Below, piece after piece: positions 21,301 through 30,691 of a DNA stretch of 64,000 nt; position 1 is the stretch's first letter; the number at the start of each line of letters is the position of its first letter. Where the stretch lies: contig JASAND010020063.1 of assembly GCA_030248195.1 (NCBI GenBank), forward strand, positions 1 to 64,000, written 5' to 3'. The translations under genes were made by a program, and so were the position numbers. The notes under the pieces are model-generated. The model saw only the letters and a list, made by a program, of their open reading frames with translations. It was not told where the DNA came from and searched no databases. This stretch comes from Trissonchulus latispiculum. Lineage: Eukaryota; Nematoda; Enoplea; Enoplida; Ironidae.

Positions 21301-22980
21301 TTTCTCGCTATCTATTTAACTTTGAAAGCTCAAATCTTCCATACAATGGTTTTCTGGCACGGAGAATCGATTCCCGCTATCACTTTTGCTGCCCGACTGA
21401 CCCAAGTTGCTGGGCTGGTTCCACTTTGCCGTCTGGAGGGTCATGTCGGCAACCGCTTCCTGGAGGTCCATAGTAGGCTCTACCTGGCCTCTCAAAACTT
21501 TGTCTATAGGGGTTTTCTGGTGCGCCCAGCTTATTCCCGGTGTCAGTTTTGCCTTCTGACCCACCCATCTCTGGCATTTTTTTAGTGGGGGGGGGTGGGG
21601 GGCCCCCCCACATTTCGGTTCCCCCCTCCACTTTTCGGAGCCCCCCCCCACTTTCGCCCCCCCCCACTTTTCGGCAAGCCCCCACCCACTTTTTTGGGGG
21701 TCGTCCAAAAGTGTCAAAAAATTAGGTTTTTGAGGTCAAATTTTCAAAAATTTTCTCAATTTTTAGCTAATTTATGGACTTATAAGCTCATTTTAAGCTT
21801 AAAAACAGCGATTTTTTGCGTTTTTACCTTAAAAATGCTAATTTTTCGCTAAAAATTTCGGTATATTTTACATTTGGCTCCCCCCCCACTTTTCGGAAGC
21901 CCCCCCCCAACTTCCCCCTCCCTAGGGGGGGCGAAGCCCCCCCCCCACTTTCAAAACCCTAAAAAATGCCAGCATCTTGCTGTGCTGGTTCCACTTTGCC
22001 GTCTGGAGGGTCCGGTCGGTACCGACTTCCGGGAACACCATATAGGACTGTACATAGCCTCTCAAAACATTGTCTATAGGGGTTTACTGGTGCACCCAGC
22101 TCATTCCTGGCATCCGTTTTGCCGCCTGACCCACCCATCTTGCTGTGCTGGTTTCACTTTGCCATCTGGAGGGTCAGGTCGGTGGGGGGAGGTCATGGGG
22201 TCAAAAATGAAATTTTCCAAAAGTGGTCAAATTTGGTATCAAATGAAAGCCCTCAGCGAGCTGAGCAACTTTTGTCATAGAACTGCATGCTCAAAGTGGC
22301 TGTAGAGTGCTGTGGTGGGGTGGGGACTTAGGCGATTTTCGGTCAAAAATGAAATTTTTCAAAAGTGGTCAAATTTGATACCAAATGAAAGCCCTAAGTG
22401 AGCTGAGCAACGTTTGTCATAGAACTGCATGCTCCAAGTGGCTGTGGAGTTGCCCAGCTCATTCCCGGTATCCGTTTTTGCCGTCCGACGTGTCTATATT
22501 GCTGGGCTGGTTCTACTTTGCCGTGGGGAGGGTCAAGTCGGAAACTGCTTCCTGGAGGTCCATAGTAGGCTCTACCTGGCCTCTCAAAACTTTGTCTATA
22601 GGGGTTTTCTGGTGTGCCCAGCTCATTCCCGGTATTCGTTTTGCCGTCCGACGTACCTATTTTGCTGGGCTGGTTCTACTTTGCCGTTTGAAGGGTCAGA
22701 CGGGTGGGAGGGTCAAATGGTCGAAAATAAAGTTTCTCAAAAGTGGTAAAATTTCGTATCAAATGAAAGTCCTAAGTGAGCTGAGCAACTTCTGTCATAG
22801 AACTGCGTACCCAAAGTGGCTATAGAGTGCTGTGGTGGGGTGGGATGGGGACTTGGCGATTTTGGGTCAAAAATAAAATTTTTCAAAACTGGTAAAATTT
22901 GGTATCAAATGAAAGCTCTACGTGAGCTGAGCAACTTCTGCGGTGTCGAATTTATGCCTTTCTCAACCGGAATTTAAAGG
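21301..22980. repeat. Composite of 163-bp and 147-bp repeat units
   Basis: Continues copy B. Units related to the 163-bp repeat lie at about 21370-21570, 21975-22160 and 22440-22700. Units related to the 147-bp satellite lie at about 22195-22450 and 22720-22950 in the orientation opposite to the main array. The ORFs of 100-146 codons on the plus strand run through these units and share their periodicity; they are not taken as genes. Confidence 0.8.
21571..21972. mobile_element. C-rich MITE with 5-bp target duplication
   Basis: Ends CTGGCATTTTTTTAG / CTAAAAAATGCCAG are inverted repeats. The flanks carry CATCT on both sides (21566-21570, 21973-21977). The related repeat at 22132-22146 reads straight through CCCATCTTGCTG without the element, giving an empty site. 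The interior is poly-C/G with AAATTTT words and has no coding potential. Confidence 0.75.
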
Positions 22981-23336
22981 ATAGACATAGGCCCAACACA
23001 CATATATATTATCCCCTTTTGTGCGGAGCATTTTTGTTACTTGTATACGAATAATGTAATTTCAGCAAAAAGAAATCGGGCCCCAACTCTGTGCTTTTTT
23101 CTGGTCAAAGGCCTCCTTTTGCACCGCCTTGTTTTACACTACACATCAGTTGACCTTGCTTAGGCACTCATACGGTTGCGCGCGGTAGGGGTCGTTACCG
23201 AGACTCGTATGCTAAGCTTCATGTTGAAACACCCTTATTTTTGCGACATTTCACAAAAATTTTAGAGGACTGGGTAAAAGTTCACGAAAAGTATTCGTCA
23301 TGAAAGAGGTCTTTTTGGTCTGATTCTACTGCAGAA
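22981..23336. other. Repeat junction with decayed foldback end and palindrome
   Basis: A right-hand end of the ATGCTCC foldback family (GGAGCATTTTTGTTACTTGTA) ends near 23045. A decayed version of the GGGGTCGC palindrome follows at about 23187-23210. No gene is seen. Confidence 0.45.
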
Positions 23337-24440
23337 AAGTTGCGCCCCGGACCGGTTATGGCGGCGATGTTTTTTTCCGGTTTCTCCTAATGTTCGCCGC
23401 TTTCATGTGAACTGCAGCGGTGGGCCAACCTAGAGGGCTATAGGTCTAGTAGTACCCTCTAAAGAATTTAATAGTCACAGCTTTTTTGCGCTGCAGCTGC
23501 GCCACGGCGCCGCAGTGGCGCCGCAAAGTCGGCTCACCAGTACATACAAATTTATTTCTGAATGCATTTATGAGAATTCAATTTCAAGTACTGGATCTCT
23601 CTGATGATGAGTATATTGGTCCTAATCCCGCCCTGGCCTATAATAAGTATAGGCCTATTCCTCAATTTTATGCTATCATGATTGGTCAGGGCCTGAGGGA
23701 TTAGGGCCGAAAGACTTTGACCAATTATGTAAGTTGTTCTTGATCACAGAAAATCCCATTTTACCGATTTCTGATTATGTAATAATGTCTATATATGTGG
23801 TTTTGCTATTTATGTAGAATACATAATATGTATTGATATAAATAATGAATGCACGTAATGTTAGTTATTTTACAGTTTTGATTTTGTTTAGTCGTGAAAA
23901 ATGTAGAATTTGTACTGTACCTACATGTACAAAGTTTGTTGATATGTACCGTTTAACTTTAGTGTGGTTGTATCTCTGGATCTTGTGTTTGTTAACATTC
24001 ATACCTGGCTGTATTTTCAAAGTTCTTAAGTGTTGTACTTTATTTTGTACATACCTAGGGTGTTGCATTATATGAATTACTTGCAGGATTAAACCGTCCC
24101 TTTCTTTTATGTCATAGCGAAAAGTGACCATTTTTGTGGTCGTCGCTCAGGTCGAACGTTACGAGCTGGAGCTGATTTCTTTCTATATTCAGAAATTACA
24201 TATATTAAACTAACTAACGGTCCAGGTTGCGTTTCTTTATCATTTCCCTAGCGACCACAGTGGCCCGTCAAAAATGGCGAAAATTCGAAAAATGAAAAAT
24301 CTATTCAACTTTGAAATATCAAATCTTCCACTCAATAGTTTTCTGTCACGGAGAATCGATTCCCGCAGTCAATTTTGCCGTCCGACGTGCCTATCTTTCT
24401 GGACTGGTTCCAGTTTGACGTTTTGAAGGGTCAGTCGGGC
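23337..24440 (+). repeat. Palindrome-tipped repeat, copy C, interrupted
   Basis: Matches copy B on both sides of a 575-bp insertion. The left part runs to AAAGTCGGCTCA at 23536. The right part resumes at about 24115 with TAGCGAAAAGTGACC. The right part continues into diverged 163-bp units. Confidence 0.75.
23537..24111. mobile_element. 575-bp insertion of unknown type
   Basis: Defined by comparison with the uninterrupted copy at 21100-21125. A TCA repeat on each side (23534-23536, 24112-24114) may be a 3-bp target duplication. It has no terminal inverted repeats and no poly-A tail. It begins with a short open frame to 23704 (…DDEYIGPNPALAYNKYRPI…) that looks protein-like, followed by 400 AT-rich bases, so it may be the 3' end of a retroposed transcript or of an unknown retroelement. 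Confidence 0.5.
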
Positions 24441-24980
24441 GGGGGGTCAAGTGGTCGAAAATAAACTTTTTCAAAAGTGGTCAAATTTTGTATCAAATAA
24501 AGCCCTAAGTGAGCTGAACAACTTTTGTCATAGAACTGCTTACCCAAAGTGGCTGTGGTGTGGTGGGGTGGGGACTTGGCGATTTTGGGTTAAAAATAAA
24601 AGTTTCCAAAAGTGGTCAAATTTGGTACCAAATGAAAGCCCTAAGCGAGCTGAACAACTTTTGTCATAGAACTGCTTACCCAAAGTGGCTGTAGAGTGCT
24701 GTGGTGTGGTGGGGTGGGGACTTGGCGATTTTGGGTTAAAAATAAAAGTTTCCAAAAGTGGTCAAATTTGGTTTCAAATGAAAGCCCTAAGTGAGCTGAG
24801 CAACTTTTGACATGGAACCATCCACCAATAGTTGCTGTGCCAAATAACGTCACGTGCCTATGAAACTTTTGTCTGTACTTCTTCAACCGGAATTTAAAGG
24901 ATATACGACGTATTAGACACAGCCAACACACACATATTATCCTCTTTTGAGCGAGCATTTTTGTTACTTGTACTAATTTC
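24441..24980. repeat. Diverged 147-bp satellite units and foldback end
   Basis: Three diverged units with AAAGCCCTAAGTGAGCTGA and GTGGTCAAATTTGGT hallmarks, then CTTCAACCGGAATTTAAAGG (also at 22955) and a foldback-family end GAGCATTTTTGTTACTTGTA near 24953-24972. Confidence 0.75.
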
Positions 24981-25379
24981 TAAAAAACTAGCTAAACCCA
25001 CGGAGTGCGTTTTAGGGATTTTACCGGGCGCAGAAGAAATTTTGGGGGAGAAGATTTTTCGCAGAAAAGAGGCCCCCACCCTGTAAGATCAGATATGTAC
25101 CCAGATCTTATGGCTGTATGCTGATTGCTGATATTTACTTTGTATTGTATATGTATTTTGTGTATATTTTGTTTTTGTAGTATATTTTTGATTCATCTAT
25201 TCAGCGATATAATATGCCGTGACTGCCAAGCCCACTGTACGAAGTGTTGACCGTTCTGGGTCAACAGTCGGTCAACTGGTAAAGTGGTGAGCTGTTGGTT
25301 GATGAAATATTATTTGGCTTTCTGATACAGTTAAGGAGCGACTTATCCCTATCATTTGGTTCAGTATCCGAATTGTGAA

Positions 25380-26160
25380 GGTGAGAGTTTCGTAGTATAT
25401 ACGTTATATGTGGAATTGTGGAGTGTCTTCTTCTTCCTGTTCCTGGGCCAATCCTGGAAGTCCAATGTGGCTGGGACGGCTAGAGTCGGCCCACATCCCG
25501 GATAAAAGCCAGTACCCTTGGACAGGCGCGTAGCCAGGGGGGGGGGGAATGGGGGGAATTCCCCACCCCGAAATTGTGTTGCCCCCCAGGAATTCTTTCC
25601 TACCATGTTTAAAACGCCCATTTTTCAAAAAATTTTCGCGCCTTCGGCGCGAAATAAGTGTATTGTACCGTTATAATACGTGTTTCGCGCTTAAGAATGA
25701 GTACCAATTACTCTATTTGGTGTACTTTGACCACCTTTTGCATCATTTGGGTGCATGAACACGCAGTGCGCTATAAAAATTATTGTCATTTCAACGAAGG
25801 TCACGAAATAGAAAAATTTCTCAGCTTCTGGGGGGCTCCGCCCCCCAGACCACCCGGAAAAATTTTTCATTCCCCCCCCCCGAAATTTTTTTCTGGCTAC
25901 GCTAGTGCCCTTGGAGGACCCTTGGAAAGGAATGTCAAGCCTTGGCCTGGTTCCGAGATGGCGTCGTCGGGGGTTTCTGTGGGAGGGGCAGTGCAGAAGA
26001 AGGTGGACTAGGTCTTCCTCTGCATGTCCACAATCTGGACAGGCAGGGGTCTGGGATATCCCCATGCGGAATTTCTGAGACTCAAGGAGCAGGGAATGTC
26101 CCTTGCAGAGTGTCATCAAAATTAGTGTAGCTAAAGCTAGCTTATATATACAAACATAGT
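25380..26160 (-). pseudogene. LINE reverse-transcriptase C-terminus, split by MITE
   Basis: On the minus strand about 26140-25916 encodes a GHSLLLESQKFRMGI stretch followed by a C-x2-C-x8-H-x4-C finger (CPDCG…HLLLHC, about 26041-25988), the hallmark of the C-terminal end of ORF2 proteins of non-LTR retrotransposons (CR1/Jockey/I-like). Coding sense resumes at 25522 after the MITE with the same frame once one target copy is discounted. Reverse-transcriptase and endonuclease domains are absent, so it is a 5'-truncated dead copy, as is usual for LINEs. The exact clade cannot be told from this fragment. Confidence 0.7.
25523..25907 (+). mobile_element. hAT MITE inserted in LINE fragment
   Basis: A 385-bp element with termini CAGGCGCGTAGCCAG / CTGGCTACGCTAGTG and a perfect 8-bp target duplication CCCTTGGA (25515-25522, 25908-25915), the hAT signature. 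Interior with poly-G/C ends and no transposase. The 171-codon minus-strand frame that crosses its right end is a chance fusion of LINE and MITE sequence. Confidence 0.88.
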
Positions 26161-26229
26161 TTTGTGTTGTTGGGACAATAATGGGTTGCCCATTGCTGAA
26201 GAGCAAATCTCGAGTTTATGCATACTACG

Positions 26230-26602
26230 TAGTGATGGGCACCGGATATTTTTTCATATCCGGATATCCGCCTATTTTGCGTTAACGGATATCCGGTCAT
26301 CCGCCTATTCCAAAGTTAACTTCGAGAAAATTTATCGATTTTGCAGTTAAATTTTTAATTTTTCTGTCAATTTTTCGGCAGGCTGTGACTATCTATGCAA
26401 CCAAGCCGCAACCTTCGATTAAAAATATTTTCGTGGGAATTTTTGAAAAATATTTTGAAATTTTTGTCAAAAATTTGCAAGTTTTTCATTGTTTTGACTG
26501 AAATGTTAACGGATATCCGGATTTCCGGATATTTTTCTCAAATCGGATATTATCTGGATATAAAAATTATCCCGATATCCAGATATCCAGTGCCCATCAC
26601 TA
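26230..26602. mobile_element. TAGTGATGGGCAC MITE filled with GGATATCC motifs
   Basis: Termini TAGTGATGGGCAC / TGCCCATCACTA are inverted repeats of a type common in hAT MITEs. Both ends are packed with CGGATATCCGG variants. The middle carries AAAATTTTT words. The flanks resemble each other (ATGCATACTACG / ATGCATATACG) but no exact 8-bp duplication is present. Confidence 0.7.
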
Positions 26603-27627
26603 ATGCATATACGTATACGCATATTTAGGATTTATATAATGTCTAGACTATGGCTGAGACTCATGTAGACTTATTCTCGGTGTTAGGGTGTTTTCACGTC
26701 CTTTAGCAACATACGTCTGGGCTTATTCTAGTGGCAGGGGTGCCCCCCATAAACACCCTCCCCCCAGTACTCGTCCCCCCCCAATGGGTGTCCCTTTTGG
26801 TACCAACTGTTGCCCTGAAAAAAATCGCTCCGAAGGACAAATTTTCAAAAAGTTTCCGGCTTCGCAGAAGATTTTTACTCAATGTTTGCCTGTTAAAGCG
26901 CTGTTTTTGCACTTAAAACGAACTTTTTTGGCGATTACTATAAAAATAGCGCTATTCTTAGCATGTTTTTAGAAAAATTTAGAAAAATGTTCGCACACAC
27001 CCCCAAGAATGACTGAATATACACAAAAATAGCAATTTCTGGCTCAATTTTGAACAAAAAATCCCCCAAAAACATTTCTTCTCTCACCCCTCCCGGGAGC
27101 CGGCCCCCGGAAAAAATCCGCCAGGAATATATATACGTACATGCGTAGCTTAGGAAACTAGGTGAAGCCTTTAAAATAGTGCAAATTAATGTGCAATCTC
27201 CTTAAGCATGAAATGCTATTGTTGCTCTTTTTGGTATATAGCTGTTAGATTTCGAACGAAGACTATTTTAGTCTTATAAATTTTTGTACTGTTTTTTGTT
27301 GTAGTATTCCGGTTTCCTTTTCTTTCCTATCTGCTGTTAACCATGACGCTTTCTGCTCAGTTTGGCTGGCTGTGTTGTTTGCCGTCGGTATGGTTTTTGC
27401 TTATATATACGTAGTGTTTTTGGTGTTTTTAAGCAATGTTTATACATTTGCCTGTTTGTTTGTTTGTTTGTTTGCCGGTTTTGCTCATTGAAGTCTGATT
27501 CTAAGTGTAAAGTATTTTACCACATTTTGTGGATTATTGCCCATTTTTATGGTCAGTGTACAAATTTTCACTATTGTTCACAACTGCTCCCCAGGCCCGC
27601 GCCCAGGGTTTTGAAAGAGGGGAGTTT
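26603..27627. other. Unassigned, with C-rich patch and (TTTG)n
   Basis: A C-rich MITE-like patch with AAAAATAGCG words lies near 26735-27125. A (TTTG)n tract lies at about 27450-27475. No gene could be supported. Confidence 0.4.
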
Positions 27628-27944
27628 AGCTGGGTTTATTTTAGGCGAAAAAAGTTAGGAGGAGGTCGAACAGTAGGGGAATAAAATAGTCTGAATATGC
27701 CAAAAATACAGTTAAAATAGCCTGTTTTCTATACTTCTATAACTATGGTAAAAAGTGCTCAAAAATTGAGTTTGAGTACCAAAATAAACGATTTGTGACT
27801 AAAAAAGGGGCATTTTCTGGGCAGCTTAAAGTGAGTGGGGGGAAGCCCAAAAAAGTGGGGGTGGGGCCGAGTGAGCGGAGGGTGGGGGAAGAGGGGCGAA
27901 CCCGAAAAGTGGGGGGCGCCCCCCCCCAGTAAAGTAAACCCAGT
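27628..27944 (-). mobile_element. MITE with CTGGGTTTACTTTA ends
   Basis: Left end AGCTGGGTTTATTTTA and right end TAAAGTAAACCCAGT are inverted repeats. Inverted relative to 12840-13085 and 36287-36560, which share AGTGCTCAAAAA, TGCCCAGAAAATGCC-like and GTGGGGG stretches. No clear target duplication. No coding capacity. Confidence 0.65.
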
Positions 27945-28344
27945 CCGGTGTTATATGTTATACGTATGTTCAACGAGAGGAGATAAGGGTCAGAGCATTG
28001 ATTGATTGCATTTTACAGTTCGACTTGGATGAATATTTTTGTTCCTATCTTTTTGTTGTAGCATGGTTTCTCCCTCCCTGCCTACTGCACTCTTCCGTGA
28101 AATGTGGCTCATGTATTATGTCCCCAGTTGGCTGGCTGGTTTATTATCATCGGAAACTGAGCCCTTATCCTGGAAATTTGTTGTCGGTATGCTGGTTTAC
28201 TACGTAGTTATTTTTGCGTTTTTGTACAAAACCTTTCTTTGATTTTATTACCATATGGAAGCCTTTCAACGTCTGCAAGGGAGGAGGGCTGGTTCACGGT
28301 AGTAGTCATCGCCCATGTGCTAAAAATGACTACATTTAATTACT
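27945..28344. other. Unassigned
   Basis: Two overlapping short frames (27998-28242) have hydrophobic, Trp/Tyr/Phe-rich translations, but without start context, splice evidence or relatives they are not called as genes. Confidence 0.3.
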
Positions 28345-29487
28345 GGTGTGGTCGAAAACATATCGGGTACTGAGATCTTAGCCGCCTTATAGCAGCATAA
28401 GCCGCAGCTTTTATGTGCCCGACCTCCCAGTTTTCACAACTACCAACATAATTGATTAAAAATTTCTACCGACTGCTAGGCCCCAGCTTCAAAGCTGCCA
28501 TTTGTCGTCATGATTTGGCAAATGTGTCCCCATCTGTAGAAAAATCCTAGACGGCTGTATCTTATCTGCATCTAAGGGAGTTGATGTTCATATCTGAACT
28601 TTCTGTCTGAACTATTGGCTGTCGAAAAGAAAATTTTAATTCCGGTGCAAGCTATAAGGCTGTGATTTGGCATATATATACCGATGGCCCCATAGGTGTA
28701 CTCATTTGTGCCAAATGGTAGGAAATTCTGCCGACTGAAAATATTTTTATGTCAACTTGAATCTTCAAAAATTGATAAAAAAGCCATTTTCGGGTAGTGG
28801 TACCCCCAAAATCAAAAAATCAAATTTTTTTAATTAGAAATTTTGAGATATTTGAATTAAACGTGGTCGCAAATACACCCTCACCAAATTTCAGCTCCAT
28901 CAGTATTACTTCTATGGCTGCAGAAATCTTCTACGCAGGATCCGACAGACCGAAAATGGCGATTTGGGCAATTCTTGAAGATTCAAGTTCACATAAACCT
29001 TTTTCAGTAGCCAGAATTTCCTACCTTTTGGCACAAATGAGTACACCTATGGGGCCTTAGGGCTGTTCCCGGGCCGAGTAGCGGGCTCGGAGTAGTCAGT
29101 GGGCGCGGGCCCGGCCCTGAAAATCTCTTACGGAACAGCCCTACTCTGTGTATGCTAAATTACAGCCTTAGCTTGAACCAGAATTAAAATTTTTTCTTTA
29201 GCCAAATTGTAAATTTTTGCCGAAAATTCAACTTTGAACATCAATTCCCTAAGATGCAGATAAGATACAGCCGTCTAGTATTTTTCTACAGATGGGGACA
29301 CATTTTCCAGATCATGATGTCAAATTGGTGCTTTGAAGCTGTGGCCTAGCAGTCAGTAGACATTTTTAATAAATCATTATGTTATTAGCTGTGAAAAATG
29401 GGAGGTCGGGCATATAAAGGCTGTGGCTGCACACGGCTGGAGGGCGGCTAAGATCTCAGTACCCGATATTTTTAACCACGCCCATGT
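28345..29487. mobile_element. Large foldback element, diverged arms
   Basis: Left-half landmarks (CGGGTACTGAGATCTTAGCCGCC, TTTGGCAAATGTGTCCCCATCTG, CCTAGACGGCTGTATCTTATCTG, GGCCCCATAGGTGTACTCATTTG) return inverted and in reverse order in the right half, ending with CTAAGATCTCAGTACCCGATA near 29470. The arms are about 380 bp each around a centre of similar size. Short indels and substitutions throughout suggest an old insertion. Confidence 0.8.
29060..29143. mobile_element. Small GC-rich element nested in foldback arm
   Basis: About 84 bp with ends AGGGCTGTTCC / GGAACAGCCCT and an interior of GGGCCCGG-type words. It interrupts the right arm where the left arm is continuous, so it arrived later. 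It resembles a shortened version of the MITE at 45735-46179. Confidence 0.65.
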
Positions 29488-30356
29488 TCTATCTGTGCCA
29501 AAAAGTATGCCAATCGGACAAAGTCGGGGCAAGTCGATTTTAGTAGCCACCCCTTAACCCGGGTTTGGGCATGTTCAGCACATAAGGATTGATGAAATAT
29601 GCAGGAAATACCTAGAAGATAGTTGTTTATTTCTGTCGGACAATTTAATTAGTAATATCTGAAACAGGTAAATGCATGCACTGTACGTTATGAATATTAT
29701 ATAACAATGTATACATTTATTTTAGGAGACGTTGTCTGCCGTTTCTTAGTGGCTGTGTGGCTCATGTACATGGAGTCTCCCAAAGGTTGGTTTAGCATAC
29801 TATTTATTACTATTTAAAGGGAGGGGGTGACTATGTATAATAGGGGTGCGTGACCAAAAATACTTGGTCGTCGACTGTTAGCTGACTCCTAATTAGCTCT
29901 CCAGGCACCCGAGACCCGGACTGACCCCCCCCTTTTGGCACCCAGCTTACTTCAAAATATGTTTTTGCTGTTTGCTTTACTAGAAACATCAAATATACTG
30001 TAGTATTAGACTATATACATATACATGGCATTGACGTTGTTGTAACCATGCCTGTTGGGTAGCCTATTAGCCTAAACTTGAAGAATCGTCCTCCAAATTT
30101 TGGCCGCGAAATTGAAGCATTTTATTCTAATGGGACCCCGGAAGCTAAACTTCCCTGTAAACGTAGACTCACGTGGTCTTCAAAATTGTGCCAAATATGA
30201 AGGAACTCACCTTCCTCAAAACAATTGCTACTAAGTATTGTTGAAACCTGAAAAATATCAATTTCTGGAATAATATCAATTGGTTCAATAGGTTCTTGTT
30301 CTAGCATTGCATGATATCATCGCAGATAAATTTGACTCAAATTGTAAACGTACTAT
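29488..30356. other. Unassigned
   Basis: No gene or repeat family recognised. The 61-codon minus frame at 30122-30307 has no notable feature. Confidence 0.3.
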
Positions 30357-30691
30357 CAAGAGTACATAATAACTAAGAGTGTGACAAGCGTCCCACTCTT
30401 CGTTATTAGGCTGCAGACATCATCTGCACAATAACGGCCTACCCCCCCCACAACTGAGTACCTGGTACACAATTGTGTACCAGCACTCGCTTGTATGTTT
30501 ACATGTTGAAGCTCAAAAGTGGCCAGCTGCTGATAGAATGTTTTTGGCTTCAACATGTAAACATACAAGCAATACAATTTTGTACCTGGTACTCAGTTGT
30601 GGGGGGTCAGCGGTTATTGTGCAGATGATGTTTTCTGCTTGATAACTAAGAGTGTGACGCTTGTCACACTCTTAGTTATTATGTACTCTTG
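30357..30691. mobile_element. Foldback element with 7-bp flanking repeat
   Basis: Ends CAAGAGTACATAATAACTAA and its inverse, arms of about 130 bp containing ACATGTTGAAGC/GCTTCAACATGT and CAACTGAGTACCTGGTAC with its inverse. GTACTAT lies directly on each side (30350-30356, 30692-30698) and is the probable target duplication. The middle holds short unique sequence. Confidence 0.8.

Noticed and set aside
22385..22825. 146-codon plus-strand ORF
   Set aside because: It crosses satellite units and shares translated segments with neighbouring units, so it is a product of the repeat.
25691..26206. A single 171-codon LINE protein
   Set aside because: Its C-terminal part is translated from the hAT MITE; only the first two-thirds is LINE sequence.
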